Made by a program: the position numbers and the translations under genes. The notes beneath the pieces are model-generated. The model did not search any database, was not told the origin of the DNA, and saw only the letters and a program-made list of their open reading frames with translations. From positions 1-64,000 of the forward strand of contig QANT01005121.1 in the NCBI GenBank assembly GCA_003254885.1: a DNA stretch of 64,000 nucleotides, in the 5' to 3' direction. This document shows, in pieces, positions 1 to 11,500 of this stretch; position 1 is the stretch's first letter; each line of letters begins with the position of its first letter. The stretch comes from Purshia tridentata. Taxonomy: Eukaryota > Streptophyta > Magnoliopsida > Rosales > Rosaceae.

Positions 1-19
1 ATCCCAAAAAAATATAAGT

Positions 20-1625
20 TCAAACAACATTAGCTTTTCTAGCTTGATACTCTTCAAACATTTGAATGGCTAACGTATCTCGAAATGTTGTCCACTCTTC
101 AGTTACTCTAACTGTTGTAATGTACTCATCATCCACATCTTCATTTTCCAGCTCTAAACTATTTTCCAAGTCTTGATCCACATCATTCAACAATTCATCT
201 TGTGGCATCTCATCTCGAAGAAAGTTATGGATAATACAGCAAGCATTAATAATCCTAACTTGTGTTTTCACATAATAAAAACTCGATGTGCGTAGTATAG
301 CCCATCGCTTCTTCAATAACCCAAATGTTCTTTCAATTGTATTTCTTGCAGATGAATGTCGAAGATTGAACAACTCTTTGTAATTTATTGGAGTATTTCC
401 TCTCCATAATTTACGATGATATTGAGTACCCCGATAAGGAGCTAAAAATCCTGGCCCATTAGCGTAACCCGCATCCACAAGATAATATTTGTCTACAACA
501 CAAAGTACACAATATGATCAAACATCAAATGAAAATGAAAATTACACAACATAAATTAGTGTAGGATTGGATGCATACTTGATGGGACTTTTAAGCCATT
601 GTGTCTATGCAAGGCATCACGTACAACTCGAGAGTCTGCTGCAGATCCCTCCCAACCAGAACACAATATGATCAAACATCAAATGAAAATGAAAAGTAGA
701 CAACATAAATTAGTGTAGGATTGGATGCATACTTGATGGGACTTTTAAGCCATTGTGTCTATGTAAGGCATCACGTACAACTCGAGAGTCTGCTGCAGAT
801 CCCTCCCAACCAGGTAACACATAAGTAAATTTCATATTAGCATCACAAACACCTAAGACATCTGTGCTAATGTCACCCTTCCTATTTTGATATCTTGGTT
901 TATCTTCAATGGGAACAATTAGATTAATATATGTTCCATCAAGTGCTCCAAGTGCGCCCTAACAAACACGCCAATGATCATATTATAATTAAGTACTATA
1001 TATATATATATAATTTCAAATGAAATTATATATGTAAGGATTAAAAGCTTTTTAATACCTGAAACCATCTCGATTTCTCCACATCTCGCTCATTGAGAAC
1101 TACTTCATGATGCTTTATGTAATATTTTCCAACTTTGATCACTGCTCGTAAAACAACATGAAATTGTTTACTTATTGTTTTTCCTAAGCGAGCGTATATA
1201 GCTTTAATCGTACTATTTTTAAGGTTATGTCCTAGAATATGCAAAAATAATGCCACAGCTTCTTTAATGGTGACATTTCTTGTAGCCACTAACCCACATT
1301 GATCTCGTAGAATATCACACAACTTTTCAAATACCAAGGGCTTCATTCGTAATTGTGCAAAGCATGTAGGCTCATTTTCTAAGGTTCTCATCCAAAGTTT
1401 CCTCCTATAAGTTTTCTCATCAACTTCACATCTTAAAGGCTGTTTTGTCATATACTTTCTCTTCTGCCTTTGAGCACCAATAGCTAACATTATAAAACTA
1501 ATAACTAAAACAACAACTTGCATTACTTTTTTCTTACGTAATTTCTCTGCCATCCTTTCATTTCTCCTTTGAATTAACAAACCTCTCTCACCATTATCCA
1601 TGAGGGCTACAAGTGAACCAATCAA
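20..1625 (-). CDS. Harbinger-type DDE nuclease (ALP1/HARBI1-like), three exons
   Basis: Transposase-derived nuclease. Exons on the minus strand: 1,625-1,059, 958-733 and 492-20, with GT-AG introns and matching phases (0, then 1), giving about 421 aa with no internal stop. Residues 1-189 match the helical N-terminal domain of plant ALP1-like proteins (basic stretch, then a [12 protein letters not shown]-type segment). The DDE_4 catalytic core follows: first Asp in ALDGTY (about residue 196), second Asp in SAADSRV (about 246), Glu in NTIERTFG (about 318). The acidic C-terminal tail is usual for the family. Odd point: a 153-bp unit holding the end of exon 2 plus intron start is repeated in tandem (507-659 and 661-813). 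Splicing from the donor at 732 to the acceptor at 493 would skip the extra copy and keep the frame. The start at 1,625 is the first ATG; a slightly later Met (MDNGERG) is also possible. It may be an active transposase or a dormant one; nothing here shows host domestication. Confidence 0.85.
507..813. repeat. Tandem duplication, 2 x 153 bp (period 154)
   Basis: Copies 507-659 and 661-813 differ at only a few positions. Each holds the 3' part of transposase exon 2, its splice donor and the first part of intron 2. The left copy lacks the upstream acceptor, so it probably stays in the intron. The low divergence suggests a recent event. Confidence 0.95.
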
Positions 1626-2640
1626 TTACGATAAGTGCATAGGAAAAGAAAATCAAACAATGCCAAACAATGCCAAACAAAGTCAAACAAAACAACCAAT
1701 CCTTGATGAGTAATAATAATAATTACAATGGTGATGTGTACCAATAAAAAGTTTTAGTAATAATAATAATTACAATGAGTTGAAGGCTTGAAGGGGATGG
1801 TCACTTGTCTGAAATTATAGCAGAAGAAGTGGATTTTTATCTACATGTACGTGCTCATTCAGTCATGTAGTGGAAAGCAAAGAGTAGTGAGAGAAGATTA
1901 GAGAGATTTGAAACACTTTGTACACATTACAGAGAGAGCTAAGCTAGTACATAATTTTCCTCAGTTACAGATGATGCTTTCTTGTGCCTTTGTTCTACCT
2001 CTACATCTTTTGCTTGATTAAAATACGCATAGCACCAAGAAACCTTCTTCTTCAAACTAAAACATTCTATGCTTCGTTCTTGCGAATTGCATTTTTATAA
2101 ACAACCTCGTGGGTAAATTTTAGCAACAATAAAATTGCAAAAGGAAGTAAAATTAGGCTACTGAAAAGTAAAATTTAATGGCAGAAAAGAAAATTATTCT
2201 CAGGTATCATGTGAGAGTATCTGCCAAGCAGGCTTGCTTGTCAAATAGCATGTGCGTTCCACCACCATTAGCAGCAACTTATCAAGTTTAACATATGATG
2301 TGCTTTTTTGGTCCCAAAAAAAAAAACATAAGATGTGCTTTTCCATCTGCCATTGGAGACATGATGCCCAAACCAAAACTCCTCTATGAAGCAGATGTTC
2401 CAATCGCCAGAAGTTAAAATAAATAAAATAGATTGAACATAAGGATTTTCTTGTCGATTTGGTTAATGATCAATGAATGCAGAGTTCCAATCTCAGATTT
2501 CTTTAGCAATTGCCATTTCAAAGAAAAAAACCCAACTAGAAATTGAGAAATTGAGCTAAACCCAACTAATCAACTGCAAACAGAGAGACTAAGGAGAAAA
2601 AACCCTTAAAACTTAAATAAAACTCAAAATTTGAAGCAAT
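1626..2640. other. Interior of the Harbinger element, no gene recognised
   Basis: This stretch lies between the transposase start and the right terminus. It has short direct repeats (CAAACAATGC near 1,660; TAATAATAATTACAATG at about 1,710 and 1,755). I see no convincing coding signal on either strand. Confidence 0.5.
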
Positions 2641-3083
2641 AGCTGAGATGAGCAGAGCGATGAAGGGGTGTCGAAAATCGAAGTTGGAGAAGTCAAAGCC
2701 AGTAGAGGTTGCTGACACCGGAATAAGCTGGTCACCACTGGAAGGAGCTGGTCAACGCCGGCAGAAGCAGATCGACGAAGAAGGTGATGGTTGTATGGAA
2801 GCGAGGTCAGGAGGAGATGGGGAAGGTGAGGTCAGAGGGAAGGTCGTGTTTTCTAATGGGCTGAGACAAGTTTGAGGATTTCAAATACCTACTTAGAGAA
2901 CTGATTTCAAATACATGATTTTCACTATTTCAAATCCATTTAGGATTTGGACCAAATCCAAATCATCATTTTAAAATAAGCCGAAACAAGTGGATTTGGA
3001 TTTGAGGAGTCCAAATCCAAATCCAAATCCAAATCCAAATCCAAATCCAAATCCAAATCACCCCTTATCCAAACAGGCCCTAA

Positions 3084-3292
3084 ATGTCCGATTTCCAAAA
3101 ACCCTAAATTCCCATCTCCACCTTCGATCTCCACCATCCACCATCCTCCACCCTCCACCACCTCTACCTCCTTCACCGTCAATCCCCACCACCACCAAAC
3201 CCTAATCTCCCAAAACCTTAAATCCCCAATTTCTCAAAACCCTAAATCCCCAGTTCCACCTTCGATCTCCACCATCATCAATCTCTTGGGTA
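3084..3292 (+). other. CT-rich leader-like segment ending at a GTAAGT donor
   Basis: Just outside the Harbinger terminus is a pyrimidine-rich stretch with repeated AAACCCTAAAT and a repeated block CCACCTTCGATCTCCACCAT (about 3,118 and 3,258). It ends at CTCTTGGGTAAGTTG, a good splice donor near 3,290. This looks like a plant 5' leader exon followed by an intron. No downstream coding exon is recognisable, so the gene it served is unknown or lost. Confidence 0.35.
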
Positions 3293-3899
3293 AGTTGACT
3301 TTCTAATTTTTAATTTTGAGTATTGATTAGGTATTTGGTAAATGCTTGATCATTGATCAAGATCAAGCCTTCAATTAATTCAATTTGTGTGTGTTTGAGT
3401 CGATTTGGGGAGTTTGAAGTTTGACATTTGAACTAAATTCTTGAGACCAATTACATGGTCTAGTTGTTGTGTTGTATGTATGAGACTCTCACGTGTTTGA
3501 GAGGCAATATATGCATTTGAGAGTCAATAGATGTTTTTGAGATTGAGAGACAATAGATGTGTTTGAATTGAGAGTGATATTAATTAATACAGAGTGTTTT
3601 TATTTTTTTTATGGGCCAAGATGTATTAGAGTGTTAATTGTTTGAGTCTTGTCTGCTTAGATTTACAATTGAACTGAGGCAATGAGGCCTTAAAACCCAA
3701 CTCTAAACTTATAAAATTGGGCCCAAAAGCCCAAAAGTTACAAAGCAGGGAGTTATTGGGCTGGGTCGCCACTGACTGGCCCAACCTACATAGCCAACTG
3801 GGCCAAATCCGACTAGCCCAACTAACTATTGGACAGTCTGGGTTGACTGGCCATCAACCCGCCTTCTTGGCCCAGAAGTCTCTTGCAAATCTGAGATCT

Positions 3900-4200
3900 A
3901 AGGGTGTGGAATACTTTACCTGAGTTTCCCCTCGCGGGTGACTTAAACTAAATGTGGATGGAGCTAGAATCAAGAGGTGTGTTGAGGAATTGTGCTGGGG
4001 AATGGAAGCCATAATGGTTAAGAAATTGATGTTGAATTCTGCTAGAAAGAAGGGTGTCATACAGATCATTGTGGAGTTTGATTCTACCATTCTTGTTCTA
4101 CTTCTGCAGACCTATCAATGTTTGTCAATAGCTGCTAAGCCCATGTACTACTGTAATAGCTTCAGTTGCCACCTTGGCTAGTCTTTCTTTGATCTCCCTA
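3900..4200 (+). pseudogene. RNase H-like (RVT_3 type) remnant
   Basis: The plus strand reads LKLNVDGARIK and further on IIVEFDSTILVLLLQ. These are the first catalytic-Asp block and the ExDS block of the plant RVT_3/RNase H-like family, found at the C-terminus of plant LINEs and in related host genes. The middle of the domain is missing and the upstream frame is broken, so this is a fossil. Whether it came from a LINE or a stand-alone RNase H-like gene cannot be told. Confidence 0.5.
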
Positions 4201-4609
4201 CTCCTTGGGTTTTTTCAGTGTTTTTAGACCTAGCTAGGTCTATTTGTGTTGGTCTAGAGGGCTAGTTCTTGTTTTGGTTCCTTACAGTTTTTTTAAAAAC
4301 AAACTATAGGAACTTCTAGTAAAATGGAACTTAAACTACAAGGACCAAGAGTGAAATTAACGTAACATTTTTATTTTTACTTTTGAAAGGAATTAACCAA
4401 CAAATATTTATCCTTCAAATCTTGTCAAACCTCTCTATCCTAGTTAGTTTCAATTTGGTTTACACCTTCGATTTACATATCAGTTCAAATTCTTAGAAAC
4501 TTTGCTCCCCATTGAGAATAGGCAAGCAGCAATAACCAGAAATTAATATTATACATTGCACGCTAAAGGAATATGATCCAAGCCGTAGGAACATAAAGAT
4601 GCATGTCCC

Positions 4610-4785
4610 TCATTCTCCTATGCCAGACAGCAGAGCCACCTCTTTTTCCTTTTTTCTCCAATCGAAAACATTATAATAAGCAGCACTTGCAATTGCAATA
4701 CATATGGAGCCAAAACTCACAGCAAAATGGATTGCCAATTTGGAGAAACCAGGCCAAGTGGAATTAGAAATAAAATCACCAATTC
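4610..4785 (-). CDS. Orphan terminal exon encoding a membrane segment
   Basis: On the minus strand a strong acceptor (TTAATTGCAG, ending at 4,786) opens an in-frame stretch of 57 codons ending in TGA at 4,612-4,610. It encodes a hydrophobic helix (AIHFAVSFGSICIAIASAAY) followed by NVFDWRKKEKEVALLSGIGE. That layout, one helix and then a basic/acidic tail, suits the C-terminus of a membrane protein. It begins in phase 1. No matching upstream exon was found with confidence between 4,790 and 5,590. It lies 0.8 kb beyond the stop of the SPRING-like gene and does not fit the phase of that gene's exon 10, so simple alternative splicing from exon 10 is unlikely. Family not recognised. Confidence 0.4.
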
Positions 4786-5038
4786 CTGCAATTAAATTAG
4801 GAGTTAGTTAGTAAGGCTAGTTTCATGCTTTGCTTCTCATTTATTTTCTTTGAAACAAAGGATATATTTCTTTGAAGTCAAGAAAATTGGGTGGGTGCAA
4901 ATTTAATTAAAGACCAGGAACAGTTATGGGGAAAGAATTGACGTGATGTGGTGGTGGTACAACATACAACATTCCTCCTCCTCTCCCCCAAATATATAGG
5001 AAAAAGAAAAGGCAAGTCTTGGCATAGCAGGAATAGAG

Positions 5039-5191
5039 ATGAGCATCCAAGGCGGGAAAGCAGTCTTGGTTTCATTCCTATTTCTGATCAACATCAATAA
5101 GCATTTCCCCGTTGATGTGGCAATAGACATTGTGGGTCATAGATATATATATAACCAAGTAAAAGAAATGATAATTGATAATGTTCTGTAA
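5039..5191 (+). CDS. Possible 50-residue small ORF with hydrophobic N-terminus
   Basis: ATG at 5,039 opens MSIQGGKAVLVSFLFLININ, which resembles a signal peptide, followed by about 30 residues and a stop near 5,191. A TATA-like CAAATATATAGG lies about 45 bases upstream. The layout resembles a small-peptide gene, but there is no family match and a region this AT-rich gives such ORFs by chance. It lies antisense in the 3' flank of the SPRING-like gene. Confidence 0.2.
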   Translation: MSIQGGKAVLVSFLFLININKHFPVDVAIDIVGHRYIYNQVKEMIIDNVL

Positions 5192-5598
5192 TGTTATATA
5201 TCTGCAAGCAAGGTAAGGCTCCATACTACATTATGCAATTGGGTACCATCTGTCAAAAGCTGATCTGGAAACATAAGAAAACTGGCAAAAGCAGTAACAA
5301 AACAATTTTGCAAATTTCATTCAGGAGGATTGTGATTTCTGAACTGTAGTGTTCGAAGAATTCTACCTATTGTTTCTAAAAAATAATAATAAATATCTAG
5401 TTGCTTCATTACATTAGTTCTGACAGTCTTATGAAATATTTGGGTGCTTCAGACCCTTCTGAACTCCCTCAATATATAGATATCTGGTACTAAAATATTA
5501 TCACAAGTCATGTAAGAAGTAAGAATAACTTTTCTAACCAAACAAGAGATTAATTTTCAAATATACATGTATTAAAAGAACTAACTTACAATAATCCA

Positions 5599-8500
5599 CT
5601 ATGCACAAGGGCAAAGCCTCCTGGTATGCTGAAACGAGCCATAACAAGAAAGCATTGATTGTGTTTGAGTGTACAAGCAAGCTCCAGGATTCTGAATGTT
5701 AAAAAGAGATACAATTCTCCATTCAGTATCATAATTCCAACAAAAATGAAACCGTCACAAAATCAATTTTATTTTTTCTGAACTGGCTTCTCAAAACATA
5801 TAAAACACAAATTCTTCAATATGGTGTTTCTAGTTCCAATTGTTTCTCTAGTCAAACAATCAGAAAAACGAATGTATCCAAGCTATATGATGCCCAGAGT
5901 ATGGTTGTAAACATGGTACATTAAATTTTCATAATATCTTGCTGAACTGGCAAGTCTAGTACCACAAAAATAAAACCATGTCCATAGCCATTGATAATTA
6001 ATATAGAGGTATTGGGCACAAAGGACTGAAGAGGCTTATCAAATACTTATGTGCCACCAAAAAGAAAATAATTGGGGTATTGGGCACATCTTACTATGAG
6101 CTCAGTTAGAACCATAGGTTATAGGAAAAATTACATTGGTCTCTCAACAATCTATATATAATACTCTGCATTTATAATACTTTTGGTCTTATGTTTCCAT
6201 AAAGCCTCATTTTGGCAGCCAAGTAGGTATGTGCACATATGAGAACAATGACATATACCAATAATCATTAAAATCATAGTGGAAAGGGTGGAAATACTTG
6301 GTAAATAGAGGATACCACCTCCACAATAAACGTGTGGTATAACCATATGAGATCCAAGGCCCTAAACACCGGTACTGAAAAAAATTTGCTACAAAGAAAG
6401 TTTTTCAATGTGTTGAAATCTACACAATTCTAAGTTAAAACGAAAATACGAGTAAGAAAATTCCTGTGAAGTACTTATCCTTCTCTAGTACTTGAATACT
6501 TGCTATAAGCTATCAGAATAAAAGTTTCATAAAGCCGCAAAAAAATGTTTGTTTGATAAGTGATTGTAGAATAAAATGCTTATCTTAAATTATATGATCA
6601 AACAGACAGAATACAGAAACTTGAATACCAAAAGGAAGTATTACCAAATTTTCAGGAGCATCATCAACAACTTCAGCAGGTTGATCGGATCCAATACTTG
6701 CCAGGCAAGTTCCCTTGCAGCTCATATATTTTTGCATACTGCTCAAAAGAGAATGACAACAATTAAATAATGATGCAACCAACTGGAAAAGAAAAGTAAC
6801 CCATTTCCTTGTACATCTTTTCTTTTTCCTTTTTCTTTCGGGCTTGAAATAATGGGTCCCACACAATTGTAATTGGACTTTGGACACAAGTTTTAAAATA
6901 TGGATTACCCAAGCATTAAAATATGAATTTAGGCCCAATTGTTCATCCACCAACTTTGATAATCTGGGTTTTTTGTTTTTTATAAAAAATGGACTTCTTG
7001 AAATTGGCATTTTGCAATATTTTCACTCACTTGAATTAGTTAACAAATAAGAACATAAAACATTACTAATTAGAGTAATTAAGTACTAACAAATATGCGT
7101 GTTTGAGTGAGTATAATGGCAACGCTTCAGTAACAGAATACAAGAATTCTAAATAAAAGGTTTACGGAAAAAAGCTAACAGATGTTCAACTTACATGTCG
7201 CACTGATTAAGTACCAAAAGCTTATTTGGAACACATGATTGTCCCTTTGACTTGCAAACTGACTCACATGATTGACCTTTCCTGTAACACACACCATAAG
7301 AAATTCTTGTGAGTCAGCTACATTTTGAGATTTTGTTTAAATATATACATACATAAGGACAAATATAGATATCAAGGAACAAATGTTGTCAAACCTCACC
7401 TTCCAACAACAACATTAATGCCATTCAGTCTGGCTTCTAAGAACGTATAATTTGCAGCTGTTGACATATGTTTAGAAAGAACAAGATTAAGCCTTTTAAC
7501 TAGCTGTATACTGCATCCAGTCAGAAAGATAGGTATTGATTCCATAAAAAAATCACCATATGATATAAGAAAGTTTGGCAAGACGTGTAAAAAAAACTAT
7601 CAAGGGGACCTTCTGCCTGACGTAATGTTATTGTCTTATCATGCTAAGTTGCTTAGCATTTCATAAATTATATGGCACTAGCATTAGTATTTTGACTCTT
7701 ACGTTTATTTTTTTCTAAAGTATATCCTACCCAAAAATGTATGGTTGGTTTTTTTAGGCCATTCTCAGAGTGTACAAGTTAATAGTGTGGAGAGAAAGCC
7801 AAATTTAATAATGAGGCCTTTCAGAAAAAGTAGTCCAATATCCCATGGGCTGTTGGGGGAAATTAGAAACCTATCAGGGATAATAGCTTCACTAGGTTCT
7901 CAGTTTACTTCATTTATATAAGTCATTTATCAGTTAGCTCCTCTAAGAGAGCAAGCAGAACGTACCAATTTACAATGCATTTCTACAAAGAAATTAGCTT
8001 GATTTTGACGGTATGAGGTGCATAGAAAGGGCTTGGTCTGGTCCAGTAAAAATAAGGACGGCATGCAGATCCTTGCCTCTACTTTGAAGAGTATCCTAAG
8101 TCTTCTACCCTAGTATGGTGCTAGGTTTATCTGTGTTATTAGTATGGTGCTTATGATTTGGAGCATGAGCTAATTATCGCTTAACCACTTAAGCAGACAT
8201 ACAAAACGAAGAATTAAGCTAGTGTGTGATTCAAAGTAAAAATGACCGAGATAAGAAAAATATGAAGGGGTTACTAAACAACACAAAGGACTTGAACACC
8301 AAACAAAGAGAAAAGAAAAAAAAGAAGAAAGAATGTCATCAGAAACAAGTAATACCCTTGAACCAATCAGGCAACTTCCTTCCAAAGGCCAAACCATTAA
8401 TTCCCAAACTCTAAATAATTGACATCCACCATACATAAAAATTAAAAAGGCCATAAATGTTCAAACATGTACTCGTCCACATTAACAATATAATTAATGA

Positions 8501-11500
8501 TTACCCACAATGGAAATTACCAATGTGATAAAGAGTAGTCAATATAATTATAATTATCAAGGCTGGATCTTACCTGAAGAATTTGATGGAAGAGAAAAAC
8601 AGTGATGGAAATCACTAAGATAAGCATTTTCGTGAACCTGGAATGTCAAAACTTAATCAGAAAGTATCACAGCATATGAAAACATCACACAGGCATATTG
8701 CAAACAAGTAAAAATAAAAATAAAAAATCCTAAAATTCCATGTGCTATGTAAGGTACTCAATGAGAACAAATAAGTTAAACTCAACTAATAAGAAATTTA
8801 AGAAAGTTTTATTTTGTTGTTCCTTTTGTTGATTTTTTGGCTGAAGTTCTGTAAGGAGGGAGATATAGCTGGGCTATCCCAGTGGGATGCGCTATTTTGC
8901 TAGGAGAGGTAAAAGTTTCTTGGGAAGGGGAAGAAAGCTGGGGTCTCGGGGTTTGTTGTGTTCTTGCTATTATTTGGGTAGTTTGGTGGAGAGAAACAAA
9001 AAAATCTTTGAGGATTATCCGGGAGACTGGTCAGAGGATCTTTGGAAGAGATTTAGATTTCGGGCCTCATTTTGGGCATCAGGACAGTGATATTTTCTAA
9101 TTGGAGAGATGCAATGGTTTAATGTTAATGCATAGCAATGGTTTTTTCCGAGTGTAGTTGATAGGTTGTTATGTAAAGCTTTAGTTTCCTGCATTGTGAT
9201 TGATGTGTGTATTTTGGTGGACATCTTGTCAAATGTCCATTTTGCATGTACTGTGTTGAGTATCAAAAATTTGTTTCTTATAAAGAAACGAATCATGTCT
9301 GAGACTGAAATCATTGTTAGTGTGAGTTGTGTTTGGCTTGATATACGCTGTTCAGCCCTTTTCTATAAGCTTAAATTTTTTCACGGTATTAGAGCTTTGG
9401 TTGTAAATCTCATCCTGTGTCCAAATCCAGGTGACCTTTTCTAGTAATTTTCAGTTTTGCATGTGAAAGCCAAATTTTGTTCAGGGTTTAGGGTTTAGGA
9501 CATTGGGCACGCTTTAATGTCAGGTGAGTGTTACTATGTTAGTGTGTATTATGTTTGGCCTGTTATTCTTGTGCCATTTCCTATAAGCTTAACAGCCCTA
9601 AATTAGCAAAACCAAATCTGCTAAATTAACTCAAATATCTAATAGTTAGACTAAACCGTTTGTAGCCTAAACCAACAACAATAACATTCTTGTGTTGTAC
9701 ATTAACTCAAATATCTAATAGTTAGACTATGTTGTCATTCTTTCATTTGGACGTCTGACAACTAAGAAATTCTGACAACCAAAGAAGATTCTTTGGTGAC
9801 ACCTCTGACCGTTGTCACAGAGCATGGGAAGGACGCTCAGCTGAATTTTCATTTCAAGTTTGACCACCAACTACTGAACAAAGTATTGAGGAGTCGGTCA
9901 CAAAATGTCAATAAAAAGGTAAAATGACTACAAATATTTCTTCATGAAATCTTTCTGATGAGCTTTATAATTTTAAAGGAATACACAAAGAGCAACAGAA
10001 AATGGTCATATATGGTCATCTATGGTTCAGTGCATTAGAGAAGCCAATTGATATTTTTAGTAAGTTTTCATGATATTATCCCAGTAATCAATATTTCATG
10101 CATAATCAAATACATCATTATGTGCATAAAAACATGTTTGCAATATAAGTTTGAAGTAGTTAACAAAAAGGACCAACATGTAAGTTACCATCCAAGACCA
10201 CAGCCCTGAGTTCTTTACAAATGAAAGCAGTTTACTCGGCAAACTAATAATTAAATTGCTCCTAACATAACATTCCATAAAAAAATTTGTGAAATTGTTC
10301 TCATAATGAGGAAAGTAGAATTTATCCACCATGAAATGAGAAAACCAAAAGCCAAAAACCACTTCCAAGAAGAAACAACAATTGCATATAAATGTATTAC
10401 TTACCACACTCTCAGAATTATGACGGCACCTCCCAGCACAGTAATCAAAAACACTTGAATATTTCCCTGACAAAAGAAAATTGTCAACAAATTTTCTCAA
10501 CAAGAAAAAAAATTCCATTTCAGGCGTAAGAATATTTATTGATTGCCTCAGCATCAGGCAAAATTGATATTTACTAAACACATTCCATTCAATGCATAAA
10601 GCAGACATATGACCAATCAGGACCTCTAATTTGCTAAAACCTAGTTGAATAGCAGTAGAACATTCACTTATTAATGCGTACTAAAGTTATCAGACTCATC
10701 ATGCAAGGTCACTTAAGATCTAAATTTTAATGATTTTTAAACTCAACAATCTATGAAATGTGATCTAATGTAGCAATTGTAGCAGGGAATGCTTAAGACT
10801 ACTCCTCTCTGACAAAAGATCCAAGACCTTCTACAATTTATAACTTTACAGTTTTACCTGCAGTAGCTGGCTTGGCAATCTTCAACTCCAGTACTTGTTC
10901 CTTTATTATCTGCACAACAAATCCCAGTAATCTTTCAGTTTACACCATAAGAAGAGAACAGAAAAAACACAAATGAAATAATAAAAAATAAAACATGGTA
11001 AAACAAAAAAAATCAAAGAATTCAAGAAATTACCCTCAAAGGATTTAGACAGCATGAAACACAATATTCATATGAATTACAACATTGTGAAGCAATATTG
11101 CAACCACTGCAAACAAAAGAGAGAGAAAGGGTGGGAGGGGGTGAATGTTGTAAGTTTGCTAAATTTTCTGATAATGTTCAGCATTTCAGAGATCTACTTG
11201 GTGAAAAACTCACTGACAAGAGAATTTTTCTCCTTTTTCAGGACAGCAGCGAGACTCAGGGTTTACTGACAGAGCGTCACAGACATGGCCTACAATGAAA
11301 ATACAAATTATGCATCTAAGGGAATGAAAATTGACAATGAAGTATAAATAAAAACTAAAAGAACTTTTTAGCAACATAGGCACCACTAAAAAATATCGTT
11401 AAAAATTCTAAGTTGCAATAGACTGAAGGATAACTCAGAAAGTAGTATAGCAGGTACCCTAAGAGAAAAAAACAAAACAAACAAAACAAAGAATAGATAG

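Larger units (their letters stand above)
1..3080 (-). mobile_element. PIF/Harbinger DNA transposon, right part (left end outside window)
   Basis: The transposase gene at 20-1,625 is followed by about 1.4 kb of element DNA that stops at 3,080. The terminus, read inward on the minus strand, is GGGCCTGTTTGGATAAGGGG, a typical PIF/Tourist-type inverted terminal repeat. It is followed outside by TAA (3,081-3,083), the three-base target expected for this superfamily. Subterminal DNA (2,885-3,060) is rich in AAATCC hexamers, including a near-perfect run at 3,009-3,060. The matching left terminus and target copy must lie to the left of base 1, so completeness cannot be judged. The second protein these elements usually carry (Myb/SANT-like) is not recognisable here. 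The plus-strand ORF at 2,648-2,875 shows no family motif. Confidence 0.75.

Noticed and set aside
2940-3205. ORFs rich in Asn-Pro or Asp-Leu repeats on both strands
   Set aside because: They are translations of the AAATCC hexamer run and the CT-rich leader, not genes.
3094-3260. CCCTAAA words as an interstitial telomere repeat
   Set aside because: They are scattered singly in a CT-rich leader, not in tandem.
10096-10608. 170-codon minus-strand ORF
   Set aside because: Only 10,466-10,405 of it is a real exon (of the SPRING-like gene); the rest is intron read-through.
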